NCBI GenBank assembly: GCA_965262665.1
Contig: CBDHFR010000002.1
Span: forward strand, 186,001-250,000
Length of the DNA: 64,000 bases
Origin: CBDBND01 sp965262665
GTDB lineage: Bacteria; Pseudomonadota; Alphaproteobacteria; Rhodospirillales; Rhodospirillaceae
Direction of reading: 5' to 3'
The notes under the pieces were generated by a model. It did not search any database. It had not been told where the DNA came from and saw nothing but the letters and a program-made list of their open reading frames with translations. Of the stretch, positions 45,889-55,668 are shown piece after piece. Made by a program: the position numbers and the translations under genes. Each line of letters begins with the position of its first letter. Position 1 is the first letter of the stretch.

Positions 45889-47313
45889 ATGCACCGAGCA
45901 CTGCTAACGGCAACCACTTTGGTTATCGCCTTTACCGTCACACTGCAATATCCCGCATCGGCCCAAACGGACTCGTCTGAGGCTGGAAAAAGACTAGCGA
46001 CAGTCAACCGCGATCCCTATCCGAGCACGTACATGCCGCGCTCGGCACCGGTGACAGCACTGGTCGGCGCGACCGTCCTCGACGGCGCCGGTGGCATGGT
46101 CGAGAACGGTACGGTGGTCATGGCGGACGGCAAGATCATGGCCGTGGGTGCCGACGTGACAATTCCCAACGGTGCGGTCGTGGTCAACTCAGGTGGTAAG
46201 TGGGTCACCGCCGGTATCATCGACATTCATTCGCACATCGGCATTGGACCGGTGCCCAATACGGAAGCCTCGGGTGACGTTAACGAAGCCACGTCGCCCA
46301 ATACCGCCCAAGTATGGACCGAACACGCAGTCTGGCCCCAGGACCCAGCGTTCGGCCGAGCTATTGCTGGCGGCATCACTACCCAACACATTTCCGTCGG
46401 TTCCGCTAACCTGTTCGGTGGCCGCACAGTTGTGGTGAAAAATGTGCCCGCACGCACCACCCAAGGCATGAAGTTTCCCGGCGCCAAACAAGGTCTAAAA
46501 ATGGCTTGCGGCGAAAATCCGAAGCGGGTCTATGGTTCCAAAAGTGGTCCCAGCACGCGCATGGCCAACTTCGCTGGCTACCGGGAAGGGTGGTTCAACG
46601 CCCTCCAATACCAGTACGACCGGGATCTCTACGAAGCCAAAGTGCAACAGGGTGACCCGGCGGCCAAACCTCCCAAGCGCGATTTGAAAAACGAAACACT
46701 CGCTTTGGCTTTGTCTGGCGACATTCTGGTTCAGATGCATTGCTACCGAGCCGATGAAATGGCGCTGGTGTTAGATATGGCCAAAGAATTCGGCTATCAC
46801 GTCTCCGCCTTCCACCATGCGGTAGAGGCCTACAAGATTGCCGACCTGCTCGGCGAGGCCGGTACTTGTGGTGCCATGTGGTCCGACTGGTGGGGCTTTA
46901 AGCTGGAGAGTTTCGACGGTATCCGCGAAAACATTGCTTTTGTTGATGCGGCGGAAAACGGCTGCGCTATCGTCCATTCGGATTCCAACGTGGGCATTCA
47001 ACGGTTGAACCAGGAGGTAGCCAAATCCATGGCCGCCGGCAACCGCATCGGTTTGGATGTCAGCAAAGCCGAAGCGTGGCGCTGGTTGTCGCTCAACCCG
47101 GCCAAGGCGTTGCAGATTGACGATCAAACTGGCTCTCTGGAACCGGGCAAGATGGCCGACGTGGTGCTATGGGATGGTGACCCGTTCTCGGTCTACACCC
47201 GGGCGGAGCAGGTTTATATCGACGGCGCGCTGAATTACGACCGCAACGATCCAGACAAACAATTTTTGTCAGACTTCGAAGTTGGTTATGTGGAACAGGG
47301 AGAATTGCAATGA
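45889..47313 (+). CDS. Exported amidohydrolase 1 (imidazolonepropionase-like)
   Basis: A 474-residue TIM-barrel metal hydrolase with a signal peptide (LLTATTLVIAFTVTLQYPASAQ) and an AGGAGGGGCG-type ribosome site. Metal ligands visible are HSH in GIIDIHSHIG near 115, His in VQMHCYRADE near 285, the HHAVEAYK segment and the Asp in VHSDSNVGI near 365. It ends with the small beta domain GSLEPGKMADVVLWDGDPF. Members hydrolyse cyclic amides or peptides in the periplasm; substrate unknown. Its stop overlaps the next amidohydrolase (ATGA). Confidence 0.88.
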   Translation: MHRALLTATTLVIAFTVTLQYPASAQTDSSEAGKRLATVNRDPYPSTYMPRSAPVTALVGATVLDGAGGMVENGTVVMADGKIMAVGADVTIPNGAVVVNSGGKWVTAGIIDIHSHIGIGPVPNTEASGDVNEATSPNTAQVWTEHAVWPQDPAFGRAIAGGITTQHISVGSANLFGGRTVVVKNVPARTTQGMKFPGAKQGLKMACGENPKRVYGSKSGPSTRMANFAGYREGWFNALQYQYDRDLYEAKVQQGDPAAKPPKRDLKNETLALALSGDILVQMHCYRADEMALVLDMAKEFGYHVSAFHHAVEAYKIADLLGEAGTCGAMWSDWWGFKLESFDGIRENIAFVDAAENGCAIVHSDSNVGIQRLNQEVAKSMAAGNRIGLDVSKAEAWRWLSLNPAKALQIDDQTGSLEPGKMADVVLWDGDPFSVYTRAEQVYIDGALNYDRNDPDKQFLSDFEVGYVEQGELQ

Positions 47314-48584
47314 GACTCCTGTTCGCACTCACCGCTGCGCTTTTCGCATCAACCACTGCCAGCGCGGACAGCATCGCTGTCATCAATGGGACAGTCCATA
47401 CAATTACCAATGCCGGTGTTCTTGAGAACGCAACAGTCCTCATCGATGGTGAGGACATTGTCGCTGTTGGAACAGACGTAGCTGTTCCCAACGATGCGAT
47501 CGTCATCGATGCGCAAAACCGGCCGGTGACACCCGGTCTAATGAACGTGATGACCAAGATCGGCTTGCTGGAAGTGGGGCAGGTGGACGCGGCCGATGAT
47601 TTCAGTCTCGGAGAAGCACCGTTCTCTGCCGCCTTTGATGTCACTGCAGGATTGAATCCTGACTCCGTGCTCATCCCCGTCACCCGGGTGGACGGTGTCA
47701 CCCGCGCGGTGACCGTGCCGTCCGCGTTCGGTGAAGTTTTTGACGGTCTAGGAGCTGTCATCCATTTGGGCCTCGGCGATGATCTAGTTATCAGGTCTCG
47801 CGCCGCTCAATACACCGGCTTCGGGGGACGGGCAGCGGAGGCGGTGGGAGGTGCCCGCGGCGGTCTCGCCGTTTTCTTGCGTCAAGCTTTTGATGACGCC
47901 CGCCATTACGACAACAACCGCCGCGACTTCGATCAAAACCGCACCCGGGACTACGTGCTCCATCAGCTCGACCTTGAGGCGCTGTTGCCTGTGCTCGATG
48001 GGGACATTCCCTTGGTGGTTACGGTCAACCGGGCGTCGGACATGCGCGTGTTGATGGACATCGCCGTGGACTATGACATCCGCATGATCTTCAACAGCGC
48101 CAGGGAAGCGTGGAAGGTGGCAGGGAAGTTGGCCGAGGCCGACATCGGCGTGATTATCGATCCCTCAAACAATTTGCCCACCAGTTTCGACAACGTCTAC
48201 GCCACGTTGGACAACGCGCGTTTACTGCACGAAGCCGGAGTGACCATCGCCATCGCTACCACGTCGTTCAACGATTTCAACAATCCGCGCAATGTCACGC
48301 AAATCGCTGGCATCGGGGTGGCCAACGGCTTGCCCTTTGACGCGGCGCTCGCTGCCATCACCCGTAATCCGGCCGAGATGTTCGGCATTGATGACGACTA
48401 CGGCACGCTGGAAGTGGGCAAGGACGCCGACGTCGTGGTGTGGGAAGGGGATCCGTTGGAAGTCACAACCTTGCCCACCGATGTCATCATCAAGGGTGAA
48501 GTCATCCCCATGGACAGCCGCCAGCTGCGCCTGCGGGATCGCTACAAAGATTTGAGTGACACCACGCCTATGCAGTTCAGGTGA
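47310..48584 (+). CDS. Exported amidohydrolase 2, HxH metal motif absent
   Basis: A 424-residue paralogue of the preceding protein with its own signal peptide (LLFALTAALFASTTASAD). The beta-sandwich flanks (VINGTVHTITNAGVLENATVLIDG, and GTLEVGKDADVVVWEGDPLE) are intact, but where the HxH should be the sequence is PGLMNVMTKIGL. The later His/Asp positions are also replaced (LVVTVNRASD; IATTSFNDF). It is probably a non-catalytic partner of amidohydrolase 1, translated from the same message. Confidence 0.85.
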   Translation: MRLLFALTAALFASTTASADSIAVINGTVHTITNAGVLENATVLIDGEDIVAVGTDVAVPNDAIVIDAQNRPVTPGLMNVMTKIGLLEVGQVDAADDFSLGEAPFSAAFDVTAGLNPDSVLIPVTRVDGVTRAVTVPSAFGEVFDGLGAVIHLGLGDDLVIRSRAAQYTGFGGRAAEAVGGARGGLAVFLRQAFDDARHYDNNRRDFDQNRTRDYVLHQLDLEALLPVLDGDIPLVVTVNRASDMRVLMDIAVDYDIRMIFNSAREAWKVAGKLAEADIGVIIDPSNNLPTSFDNVYATLDNARLLHEAGVTIAIATTSFNDFNNPRNVTQIAGIGVANGLPFDAALAAITRNPAEMFGIDDDYGTLEVGKDADVVVWEGDPLEVTTLPTDVIIKGEVIPMDSRQLRLRDRYKDLSDTTPMQFR

Positions 48585-48589
48585 CCGTG

Positions 48590-48985
48590 ATGGACAACAC
48601 CATATATCCGGCCTTCGATCCTATTGAGACCTATGTGGATCTTCGGCCCGATAACAGTGCGGCCCAAGTGCCGGTGACCCCTGACTTTTGGCCGACCATC
48701 GCCGACAACACTTCTTTCTTAGCAGCGGCCGCCTTGTCACCTCCTTTGAGATGACCGATCACAGTCATTGGGAAATGCATCCGGCCGGTGAGGAACTGAT
48801 TTATCTGGCCTCGGGGCGGATCGACCTCGTTCTAGAAACAGACGAGGGTGAGCGAACTGTGGAGATGCGCCCAGGTCCAGGCGTTCCTTATGCCCACCGG
48901 CGTCTGGCACAAGTTTGTCGTCCACGACGCCGGTAAAGTGTTGGTGGTGACGGCAGGTGTGGGGACGGAGACAAAGCCTGCCTAG
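48590..48985 (+). pseudogene. Cupin-domain protein with two frameshifts
   Basis: From ATG 48590 the protein reads NTIYPAFDPIETYVDLRP to DFWPTIADN, then shifts one base (near 48713) into LSSGRLVTSFEMTDHSHWEMHPAGEELIYLASGRID, and shifts again (near 48885) into FLMPTGVWHKFVVHDAGKVLVV before a TAG. The cupin metal motifs H-x-H...E and the later P-x-G-x-W-H are recognisable across the breaks. It directly follows amidohydrolase 2 and was probably its operon partner. Confidence 0.7.
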
Positions 48986-49009
48986 AGACAATGTCAGTGT
49001 TGGTGCTGG

Positions 49010-49567
49010 TTAGCCGGTCGGTATCGCTGCAATGACGCCATCCATGTCCTTTTGCGTCCACGATGTATCGGAAACCAACGCGGCAAGCCCTTGGTCTAAC
49101 AACGCCCGCCCGTCCGCGTCTTGCGGGTCAGTCGTTCGCGCGGCAATCAAGGCGTCGTATGCCCAGTGCCCACGAAACGCGGTGTACTTTGTTGACTACA
49201 CAACGGCGGCAACAATCGCAATCGCTTGTGAAGACGAAAACGATACTTTGCCGTCGTATGGGTCCGGCGTGGGTGGTGTCGGAGCGACGTAATCAGGATT
49301 ATCAACGACGTTGGAACCGTCCCAAATTTTCGACCCGTTGGGCATGGTTTCATCCGACGTTCCATCGGGGACGCTTACCCATGCGTAGGTGTCCGGCTCC
49401 ATAAGGCAAAGACGCCCTTGTGCGGGCACGGCGGGATTACCGCCCACGTCCAAGCGGTCGTAAAGAACGACGCTCTTTGTTTGCACGTCTTCCCAAGCCG
49501 GTTGGTTTTTCGCACCCGCTTGAATCCTCGCCGGTTCACCCGGCGCGGTGTTGTAGACAACCCACAT
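49010..49567 (-). pseudogene. Phage-type structural protein with an in-frame amber codon
   Basis: ATG 49567 begins VVYNTAPGEPARIQAG and 123 codons run to TAG at 49196-49198. The same frame then stays open for a further 61 codons with sensible sequence (ALIAARTTDPQDADGRALLDQGLAALV, WTQKDMDGVIAAIPTG) to TAA at 49010. I read the TAG as a nonsense mutation in one ~185-residue gene; alternatively the first stop is natural. It is last in a minus-strand run of fibre-like genes. Product unknown. Confidence 0.5.
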
Positions 49568-50388
49568 AATCTATTCCTTATAAAAACGCCGTTGCTTCGG
49601 GGATTTCTAACAGTGCGTAAGCGCACCCGTCGTCCGTCGCCATGTTGACGATCATGGTCATGCAGCTACCTTGCGAGAAATCGTAATCACCAAGATAAGC
49701 CATCACCGGTTGGCTATCCCACAACTCCGCTGCCGTATTTGGATTAGGCGGTCCTGGCAGGACGTGGGCAAAACCATCCATGTCTTGTTGTTCGCCGTAG
49801 AATTGGATTTGGTTGTTGAAGCTGGTTGAAGAATTATAGTTGCAAAGCGGTGTCCCGCGATTATCACCTTTGTCTGTGATCGCTGAACGCGGCACAATCA
49901 CCATCACAATATGGAAACGCTGTTGGTTGCTGCCAATGTGGCTTTTCATATTGGCGAAAATTCCACGATAACAAAAGTTTCCATCATCCCTGGGAAGCTG
50001 TATTGTGCCCATGTAAACCGTGACCATAAGAGAACCAAAGCCGCCGACACCGGCGCTTGTCATTTCTAACCATTGGACATTGGTGTTCTTTATGTAATTG
50101 ACATACCAATCACCCCAACCCCAAGCCTTGACACAGTGGTTCGTTGAGTTGTTCGGGGAAAGGGAACTGTCGTTTACTTCTACTTGGGTGCCGAAGCCTG
50201 TGCCGGTTTGTTGAATGACTTGGCCCGGTGTGTTTGTGTTGGTTAATCCTGCCGCTCTTGAACAATAGAAATAAGTTTCATCGTCATTCATGCGCTCAAC
50301 GCAGCCGACATTGCCGCTGCTCGTAACATCGGCGGCGGCACCAGTTATCGTTTGGTCGAGCGTGTTTATGGTGATTGTCGTGCCGCTA

Positions 50389-51450
50389 GAGCGTTTCCGA
50401 GGTTGAATGAATCAATATTTTGTTGTCATGGTCTTGGCGGACTGATTCGATAGCCGCTTTGGCGGGGGCATCGTGGCTGTATCGGAAGACCTGCGTATTC
50501 GTTTGGCGAGGAAAGTGGCGTCGGGCATGTCGCGCCGTCAGGCGGCAGCCCTTTTTGAGGTGAGCGCAAGCTCGGCGGTGCGGTATGTCAGGCGATATGA
50601 AGACGAGGGGACTGTCGCGGTCAAGCCACGGCCGTCGCGCCAGCGCCGTCTTGATCCTTACGGCGAGGATATCCTGCGCTGGATTAAGGAGACGCCAGAC
50701 CCGACACTGCAAGAGCTGTCTGAGCGTTTGGACGAAGTTCACCAAGTGATTGCGCCGACTTCGACGATTAATGACTGGTTCCGCGCGCGCAAGATCAGCT
50801 TTAAAAAAACCGCCCACGCCAGTGAACAGGAACGCGCGGATGGGCAGGCAGCACGCGTGGTTTGGCGCCAACGTCAGGCCCGGCTCCCGGCCCATCCCGA
50901 GCGGGTCGGCAGGATCGTGTTCCTTGACGAAACAAGTATCAATACCAAAATGGCGCGCCTGCGGGGGCGCTGTCCCAGCGGCCAGCGGATGGTTGCCGCC
51001 ATTCCCCATGGTCATTGGCAAACCATGACCTTCATTGCCGGATTGCGCGGTGACGGCCTGACCGCGCCCTGGGTGCCCTGATTTGATCGAGGGCGCCATG
51101 GACGGTGATGCATTCGAGCAGTACATCAAAACGCAACGCGCCCCGACCCTTCAAAAAGGCGCTGTTGTTGTCCCCGGCAATCTGCCGGCCGACAAACGCG
51201 ACGGTGCCAGGCGGGCGGTTGAAAAGCGGGGCGCATGGCTTTTGTTCCTGCCGCCCTATGCGCCGGACTTCAACCCGATCGAGCTCGCATTTTCAAAGTT
51301 CAAAGCTCACATGAAGCGCTTAAAACCCCGCACCATCGATGATCTGTGGAAAGCCGCCGGTATATAACGTCTGCGGCCTCTTCAATCACGGGCACTGCAG
51401 GAACTTCTTGGTTGCTGACGGCTATGCGTCAGAATAAATCGGAAATGCTC
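50389..51450 (+). mobile_element. IS630 (subgroup A) copy 3, 1062 bp, with TA target duplication
   Basis: Inverted ends GAGCGTTTCCG and CGGAAATGCTC, flanked by TA on both sides. This is the best preserved long copy. Its N-terminal reading frame is open, but it shares with copy 2 the 10-bp insertion that separates the two transposase halves, and it has an extra 4 bp (GGTATATAACG against GGTAACG) near 51361. Confidence 0.9.
50473..51427 (+). pseudogene. IS630-family transposase (subgroup A), copy 3, in two or three frames
   Basis: Part one, 50473-51081, 202 residues: helix-turn-helix (SGMSRRQAAALFEVSAS), WFRARKISFKKTA linker, first Asp in IVFLDETSIN, ending at APWVP stop. Part two from TTG 51083: IEGAMDGDAFEQYIK, VVVPGNLPADK (Gly where the second Asp is expected), NPIELAFSKFK with the Glu, stopping early at KAAGI because of the 4-bp insertion. 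Lack of the Asp in all copies suggests this protein was not catalytic even before the frame breaks. Confidence 0.85.
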
Positions 51451-52333
51451 TAATACTGCAATACGTAAAGCCGTGGTTCGTAGCTGCGGGGTCGAATACG
51501 ACTATATTATTAGTGGCCAGCTTAACCATATCCATGCCGTCGCCGCGAGTAGGCCAACCCGTGCCTGTTGCGATGGTGGTATTAGACCCGCCTGTAATGG
51601 TCACACCGGAAATCGTACAGGCTACCAATTCCACTTGGCTGTCGGTTGTGCCTTGAGCGGCGCAAACTATACGCGCATCATCAACAGCTACGCACCACGT
51701 AGATGCTAACGTGTTCGCATCATTCCAAAGTAGTGTGTCTGTCCCGCGTGAAGAAAACGTACCATCTGCATTGAACGATATAGCGCAAGCATAGAGGTTG
51801 GCACTACTTATCCAAGTTTCAACCATGAGTGTGCGTGACAACATGCACTGGCCGTCATGTTTGCCATTGCCACCGGCAGCCATTGGCCCGGTGGCAGTAA
51901 CGGTTTGCTCTGCGCCCCAACCGTTGTTGTACGGACCTCTATTAAGGCCGACCGATCTATTGCCGGGAGCGTGCCAAATCTTGGTTCCGGCGGGGTCTGT
52001 AGAAACGCGCAACACAAATTGTGCGCCAGGCGGTGCGCGAAGTTGTAGAGCGTTCCCCGTTTCCCCCGCTTCTAAAAGATATTCTTCGCTTTCGCCTGTA
52101 ACGATGCAGTTTATAAAGTCGCCAACCGTCATGCCGGATAAGGCTGGTAATCGGTCACGACCGCCCGCTGTGTTTTGCGTTAGATATAGGTATTGCTTGT
52201 GTTGAAGTCCGCCGCCACAAGCGTTGTCGAATCGCCTGTTATCGACCGCGCCGTTGTCGTAGTCGGCCAAGACAGGTCACCGCTTCCGCCGCCGCTCGAA
52301 ATTACATCAGCCGTGCCAACCATAGTTGTTTCC

Positions 52334-53324
52334 TTACGCTAGTGCTTTCGCCAACCATTGACCGGCTGAGTTGTCCCAGACGTTTATGGTCATGGCGAAA
52401 TTTGTGTTGAGGTCGTAGGTGGACGCGGCGGTTTGATCTTGAAGTTTGACGTTGTTGGAATTGCCGTTGACGGTACACGCGTTTAGTTTCCACGCTGCCG
52501 CCAATGTCAATGATGATTACCAACTCGCCGTCTTCTAAATCGGCACTATCTATACCATCGCCGTCGTCCGGTAAGTTCAAGGCGGTAATCGCCGCGCTTG
52601 TCGTGTCGATAAAGTTGATTGACCCAATGCCAAGGGTCATGTTGGCCGTAATCGCGACCGCTTGTGCGGCACGCAATTTGACGTCTAGCCATTCGTCCGC
52701 ACCCGAATCCTGTGTGGCTCCGGTCAGTGCACCGAAAAAATGAATCGCGGTGTTGAGAAACCTCCGCGTGGTATCGGTGGCGCTGTTGGCGATGGTTCCA
52801 TCACCCGTCGTCAGTTGATTGGCGATAGCCGTATCCATTTGGACTTTGTTCACCGCATCCGTGTTTGCTGTTCCTTGCGACAAACCGTTAATTTGCCCGG
52901 CGACAGAGAGTCCACCGCTAAATACCGTCGGCGCCGCGTTTAACACATCGGTGCCGTCGCAATAAACCAGCGCCGTTGCGCCATTGGGAACGGCGACACC
53001 CATCCCGGCATTGGTCTTTACCGTCACCTGATCGCCGGCGGCATTGATCACCACATACCAGTGGTCAACATTGGGCACGATGACGTTGGCGGCACTGGCG
53101 AGCGTGCCCGTGAATTTCAGCACCCGGTTTAGGCTTTCGTCCGCCGTGGTGTAATTGGTGGTGATCAGCGTCTTGTCGCCGGTGAGGACAAAGCTCTCAA
53201 CACCGTCCAATGACTTATCGATGGCCTCGATCACTTCATTGAGTTTGTCGTCGCCCCAGGTGTTGACGTTGGTGCCAAGCTCTTGTTTGCGCAGCCGGTT
53301 GCGGGCTGTCGGTGTGTCAACCAT
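52334..53324 (-). pseudogene. Phage tail fibre-like protein with a C-terminal frameshift
   Basis: ATG 53324 is preceded by GAGGAAA. The product (about 330 residues) starts with VDTPTARNRLRKQELGTNVNTWGDDKLNEVIEAIDKSLDG, typical of tail fibre N-termini in marine phages, followed by beta-rich Gly/Ala/Thr sequence. A one-base shift near 52500 is required to reach the natural end (NACTVNGNSNNVKLQ, FAMTINVWDNSAGQWLAKALA) at 52334. The next fibre gene follows after 10 bases. No capsid, terminase or integrase genes are present nearby. Confidence 0.65.
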
Positions 53325-53628
53325 GAGAGATTTTCCTCAGGACGAACTCTTTGTCGCCCGCACAGGCGAAGGATTGCACCATCTATGGGACTCTCTCTTT
53401 GGATGAAGCGCGACCGGCCCCGGACGGGGTAACGTAGGGGGATCCGGGAGGGGACATCACGGATCCGGACACTGATGAAATCCTCCCATAGATAATTTGG
53501 TAAATCAACAATAAATAATGTTATAACAACAGTAGGTGGCCTAAAACCCTTATGAACCACGGCATTGCCAGGGCGCATTCGCGGTCTATTGTGGCCCTAG
53601 CAGTCTTGAACAGAGCAGGGGCAGTGCC
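53325..53628. other. Intergenic stretch bordering the phage-like block
   Basis: About 300 bases between the divergent tail fibre-like gene and the SDR gene. It has GC-rich short palindromic runs near 53425-53460 and an AT-rich part at 53490-53530 that would suit a promoter. I see no ORF with support, no att-like repeat and no RNA gene. Confidence 0.4.
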
Positions 53629-53760
53629 ATGACTGAGTTTCTAGCCGGCCAGACCGCCGTCGTCATCGGTGGGTCGAGCGGGATCGGCCGCGCCACTGCC
53701 GTACGCCTTAAAGACCTTGGCGCGTCGGTCACCATCGCCGGGCGATCAAAAGAACGCTTA

Positions 53761-54667
53761 GAGGCCGTTTCGAAAGGGGTTGAGTGGCCGGTGTCGATGT
53801 GATTCCAGGAAGGTTGCTGAAACCGATCTGGAGCCGCCATGTGGACGCCGACCACCCGAGAGCAGCATAGCCGCAAGGCGCTGCGTTATCAGACTGATTT
53901 GACCGCTGCGGAGTGGGTTGTGATCGAGCCTCATTTGCCTCCGGCTCATGGCACGGGACGGCCCCGGTCATGGCCGATGCGAGAGATCGTCAACGGCATT
54001 TTCTACGTGATGCGGGCTGGCTGCCCTTGGCGCTTGCTGCCAAGCGATTTACCACCGTGGGGCACGATCTATCGCTGGTTCGCTAAGTTCCGCGACGACG
54101 GCCTCCTTGAGAAGATCAACCACTTTCTGGTCATGGCCGATCGCGAGCGGGTCGGACGCGAGGCCAGCCCGAGCGGCGCGATTATCGACAGCCAGAGCGT
54201 CAAGACGACCGAGGCTGGTGGCCCCCGCGGCTACGATGCGGGCAAGAAGATCAAGGGGCGCAAGCGCCACGCGCTGGTCGACACCGACGGGCGCGGCCTC
54301 GTGCTCGAGGCGCATCCGGCGAGTATCCAGGACCGCGATGGTGGCGGGCCGCTGCTGTGCGCCTCACGCGGCTCGTTTCCGTTCATCGAGAAGGTCTTTG
54401 CCGATAGCGGCTACGCCGGCGAGAAGGTCGCCACGGCCACCATGATCGCCGTCGAGATCGTGCGCAAAAGCCCCGATCAGGTCGGCTTCGCCGTTCAACC
54501 GCGCCGCTGGGTCGTGGAGCGCTTCTTCGCCTGGATCAACCGCAACCGGCGACTGGCAAAGGACTTCGAGGCCACCATCGCCTCGGCCCGCGCCTTCCTC
54601 TACGCCGCCTCCGTCATGCTCCTCGTCCGCAGATTGGCCCGAGCCGCATGACTTTCGAAACCGACTC
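53761..54667 (+). mobile_element. IS5-family element (IS1031-like group), 907 bp
   Basis: Ends GAGGCCGTTTCGAAAG and CTTTCGAAACCGACTC are imperfect inverted repeats, with the 3-bp target duplication TTA on each side (TNA type). It carries a single open transposase gene. This is a complete and probably recent insertion. Confidence 0.9.
53839..54651 (+). CDS. IS5-family transposase, intact
   Basis: A 270-residue DDE transposase with the usual IS5 layout: DLTAAEWVVIEPHLPP near 20, RRWFA/YRWFAKFRDDGL, GAIIDSQSVKTTEAGGPRGYDAGKK with the first Asp, VFADSGYAGEK with the second, and the Y-(2)-R-(3)-E-(6)-K type end RRWVVERFFAWINRNRRLAKDFE. Length and motifs are complete, so the element could be active. 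Confidence 0.93.
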   Translation: MWTPTTREQHSRKALRYQTDLTAAEWVVIEPHLPPAHGTGRPRSWPMREIVNGIFYVMRAGCPWRLLPSDLPPWGTIYRWFAKFRDDGLLEKINHFLVMADRERVGREASPSGAIIDSQSVKTTEAGGPRGYDAGKKIKGRKRHALVDTDGRGLVLEAHPASIQDRDGGGPLLCASRGSFPFIEKVFADSGYAGEKVATATMIAVEIVRKSPDQVGFAVQPRRWVVERFFAWINRNRRLAKDFEATIASARAFLYAASVMLLVRRLARAA

Positions 54668-55260
54668 TTAGCCAAAGCCCATGAAGTCCTCGGCGCGGAC
54701 GTGGCTCTTGCCGCGGTGGATTGTACAGATGAACCGGCCGCCGCCGGTTTCTTCGAAGGCTTGGAGTCTCTGGATCACTTGGTTATCTCCGTCGCGGCAA
54801 ACGCGGCTTTAGGACCGTTCACCGACGTGCCGGTGCAAGGATTCCGTGAAACCTTTGACGGCCGGTTTTGGCCATACCTCATTGCCATGCATCACGGCGC
54901 AAAGAAATTGTCGGAGCAGGGCACACTGACTCTCGTCACCGGTGCTTCGGCCATTGCCGCTGTACCGACAGCTGCTGCCTTGGGTGCCGTCAATGGCGCA
55001 CTGGAAGGCATGATTAAAACGCTCGCCGTGGAACTGGCGCCGCAACGGGTCAATGCAGTTGCCCCAGGGCTTACAGATACAGAAGCCTGGAGCCGCATTC
55101 CCGATGATATCCGCGAGAAGATGTATGCCGACTCAGCGGCGACCACACCGGCCGGCCGCATCGGTCAACCGGAAGACGTGGCCGACGCAGTTGTCGCCTG
55201 CGTCCTAAACGGGTTTCTTACCGGTCTGGTAATCCCCTGCGACGGCGGTAAGCGGCTGGT

Positions 55261-55662
55261 CTAGTTTTCCGTCAGTTCAACCAGTTCGAACCGGGTCTTG
55301 CCCGGATACATTGACAGCACCGCCATTTTGAACACATCGTCGGTGACCCAGATGTTGTACTGGAAGTCCGCATCGTCGAGCGCAGTTCCATCAGGCACGG
55401 CACCGCATCTATAGCGCACTGTTTCGAACGTGCCCGCCGGCACAGTAATGGTTTCAGACACCACTCGTTCTACGCCGAACGGTTTGGTTGCCAATGCTGG
55501 GCCTGTAGCGCCTTACTTGTTCAGCGTCACCGTGTAGAGCGGGGTTTCCACCCGCGTGTTGTCTGCCTCGGGCGCCATGGCGGCGATCATCCAGGCATCG
55601 CCGACGATGTAGGCGAACACGCCTCGGCGTATTGGGCGGCGCATGGGGCGTTTTTCTGCCAC
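55261..55662 (-). pseudogene. C-terminal remnant of an unidentified protein with an in-frame ochre codon
   Basis: From about 55662 the minus frame reads RPMRRPIRRGVFAYIVGDAW, APEADNTRVETPLYTVTLNK, then TAA at 55513-55515. It continues in the same frame with GPALATKPFGVERVVSETITVPAGTF, YRCGAVPDGTALDDADFQYNIWVTDDV and ends at 55261. The two parts make sense as one domain. The N-terminus is missing, the sequence starting right after the hydrolase stop. The family is not known to me. Confidence 0.45.
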
Positions 55663-55668
55663 CGGAAT

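Larger units (their letters stand above)
49578..52323 (-). pseudogene. Phage fibre-like protein, split by IS630 and frameshifted
   Basis: ATG 52323 has an AAGGA ribosome site and starts VGTADVISSGGGSGDLSW. A one-base shift near 52190 leads into LTQNTAGGRDRLPALSGMTVGDF and a long beta-rich Gly/Thr-rich sequence. At 51450 the IS630 copy 3 interrupts at FTYCSI; on its other side the frame resumes with SGTTITINTLDQ, CVERMNDDETYFYC and continues to 49578. Removing the IS and one TA joins the halves in frame, so the pre-insertion protein was about 580 residues. Composition fits a tail fibre or appendage protein. Confidence 0.65.
53629..55264 (+). pseudogene. SDR-family protein split by a cleanly inserted IS5 element
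   Basis: The N-terminal 44 codons (53629-53760: LAGQTAVVIGGSSGIGRATAVRL, TIAGRSKERL) are separated from the rest (54671-55264: AKAHEVLGADVALAAVDCTD to CDGGKRLV) by IS5. Excising the IS and one TTA restores KERLAKAHEV without any loss. The cofactor-binding GGSSGIG is present, but the YxxxK active site is not: the segment reads ASAIAAVPTAAALGAVNGAL. It is thus an atypical SDR of about 240 residues even before disruption. Confidence 0.85.
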
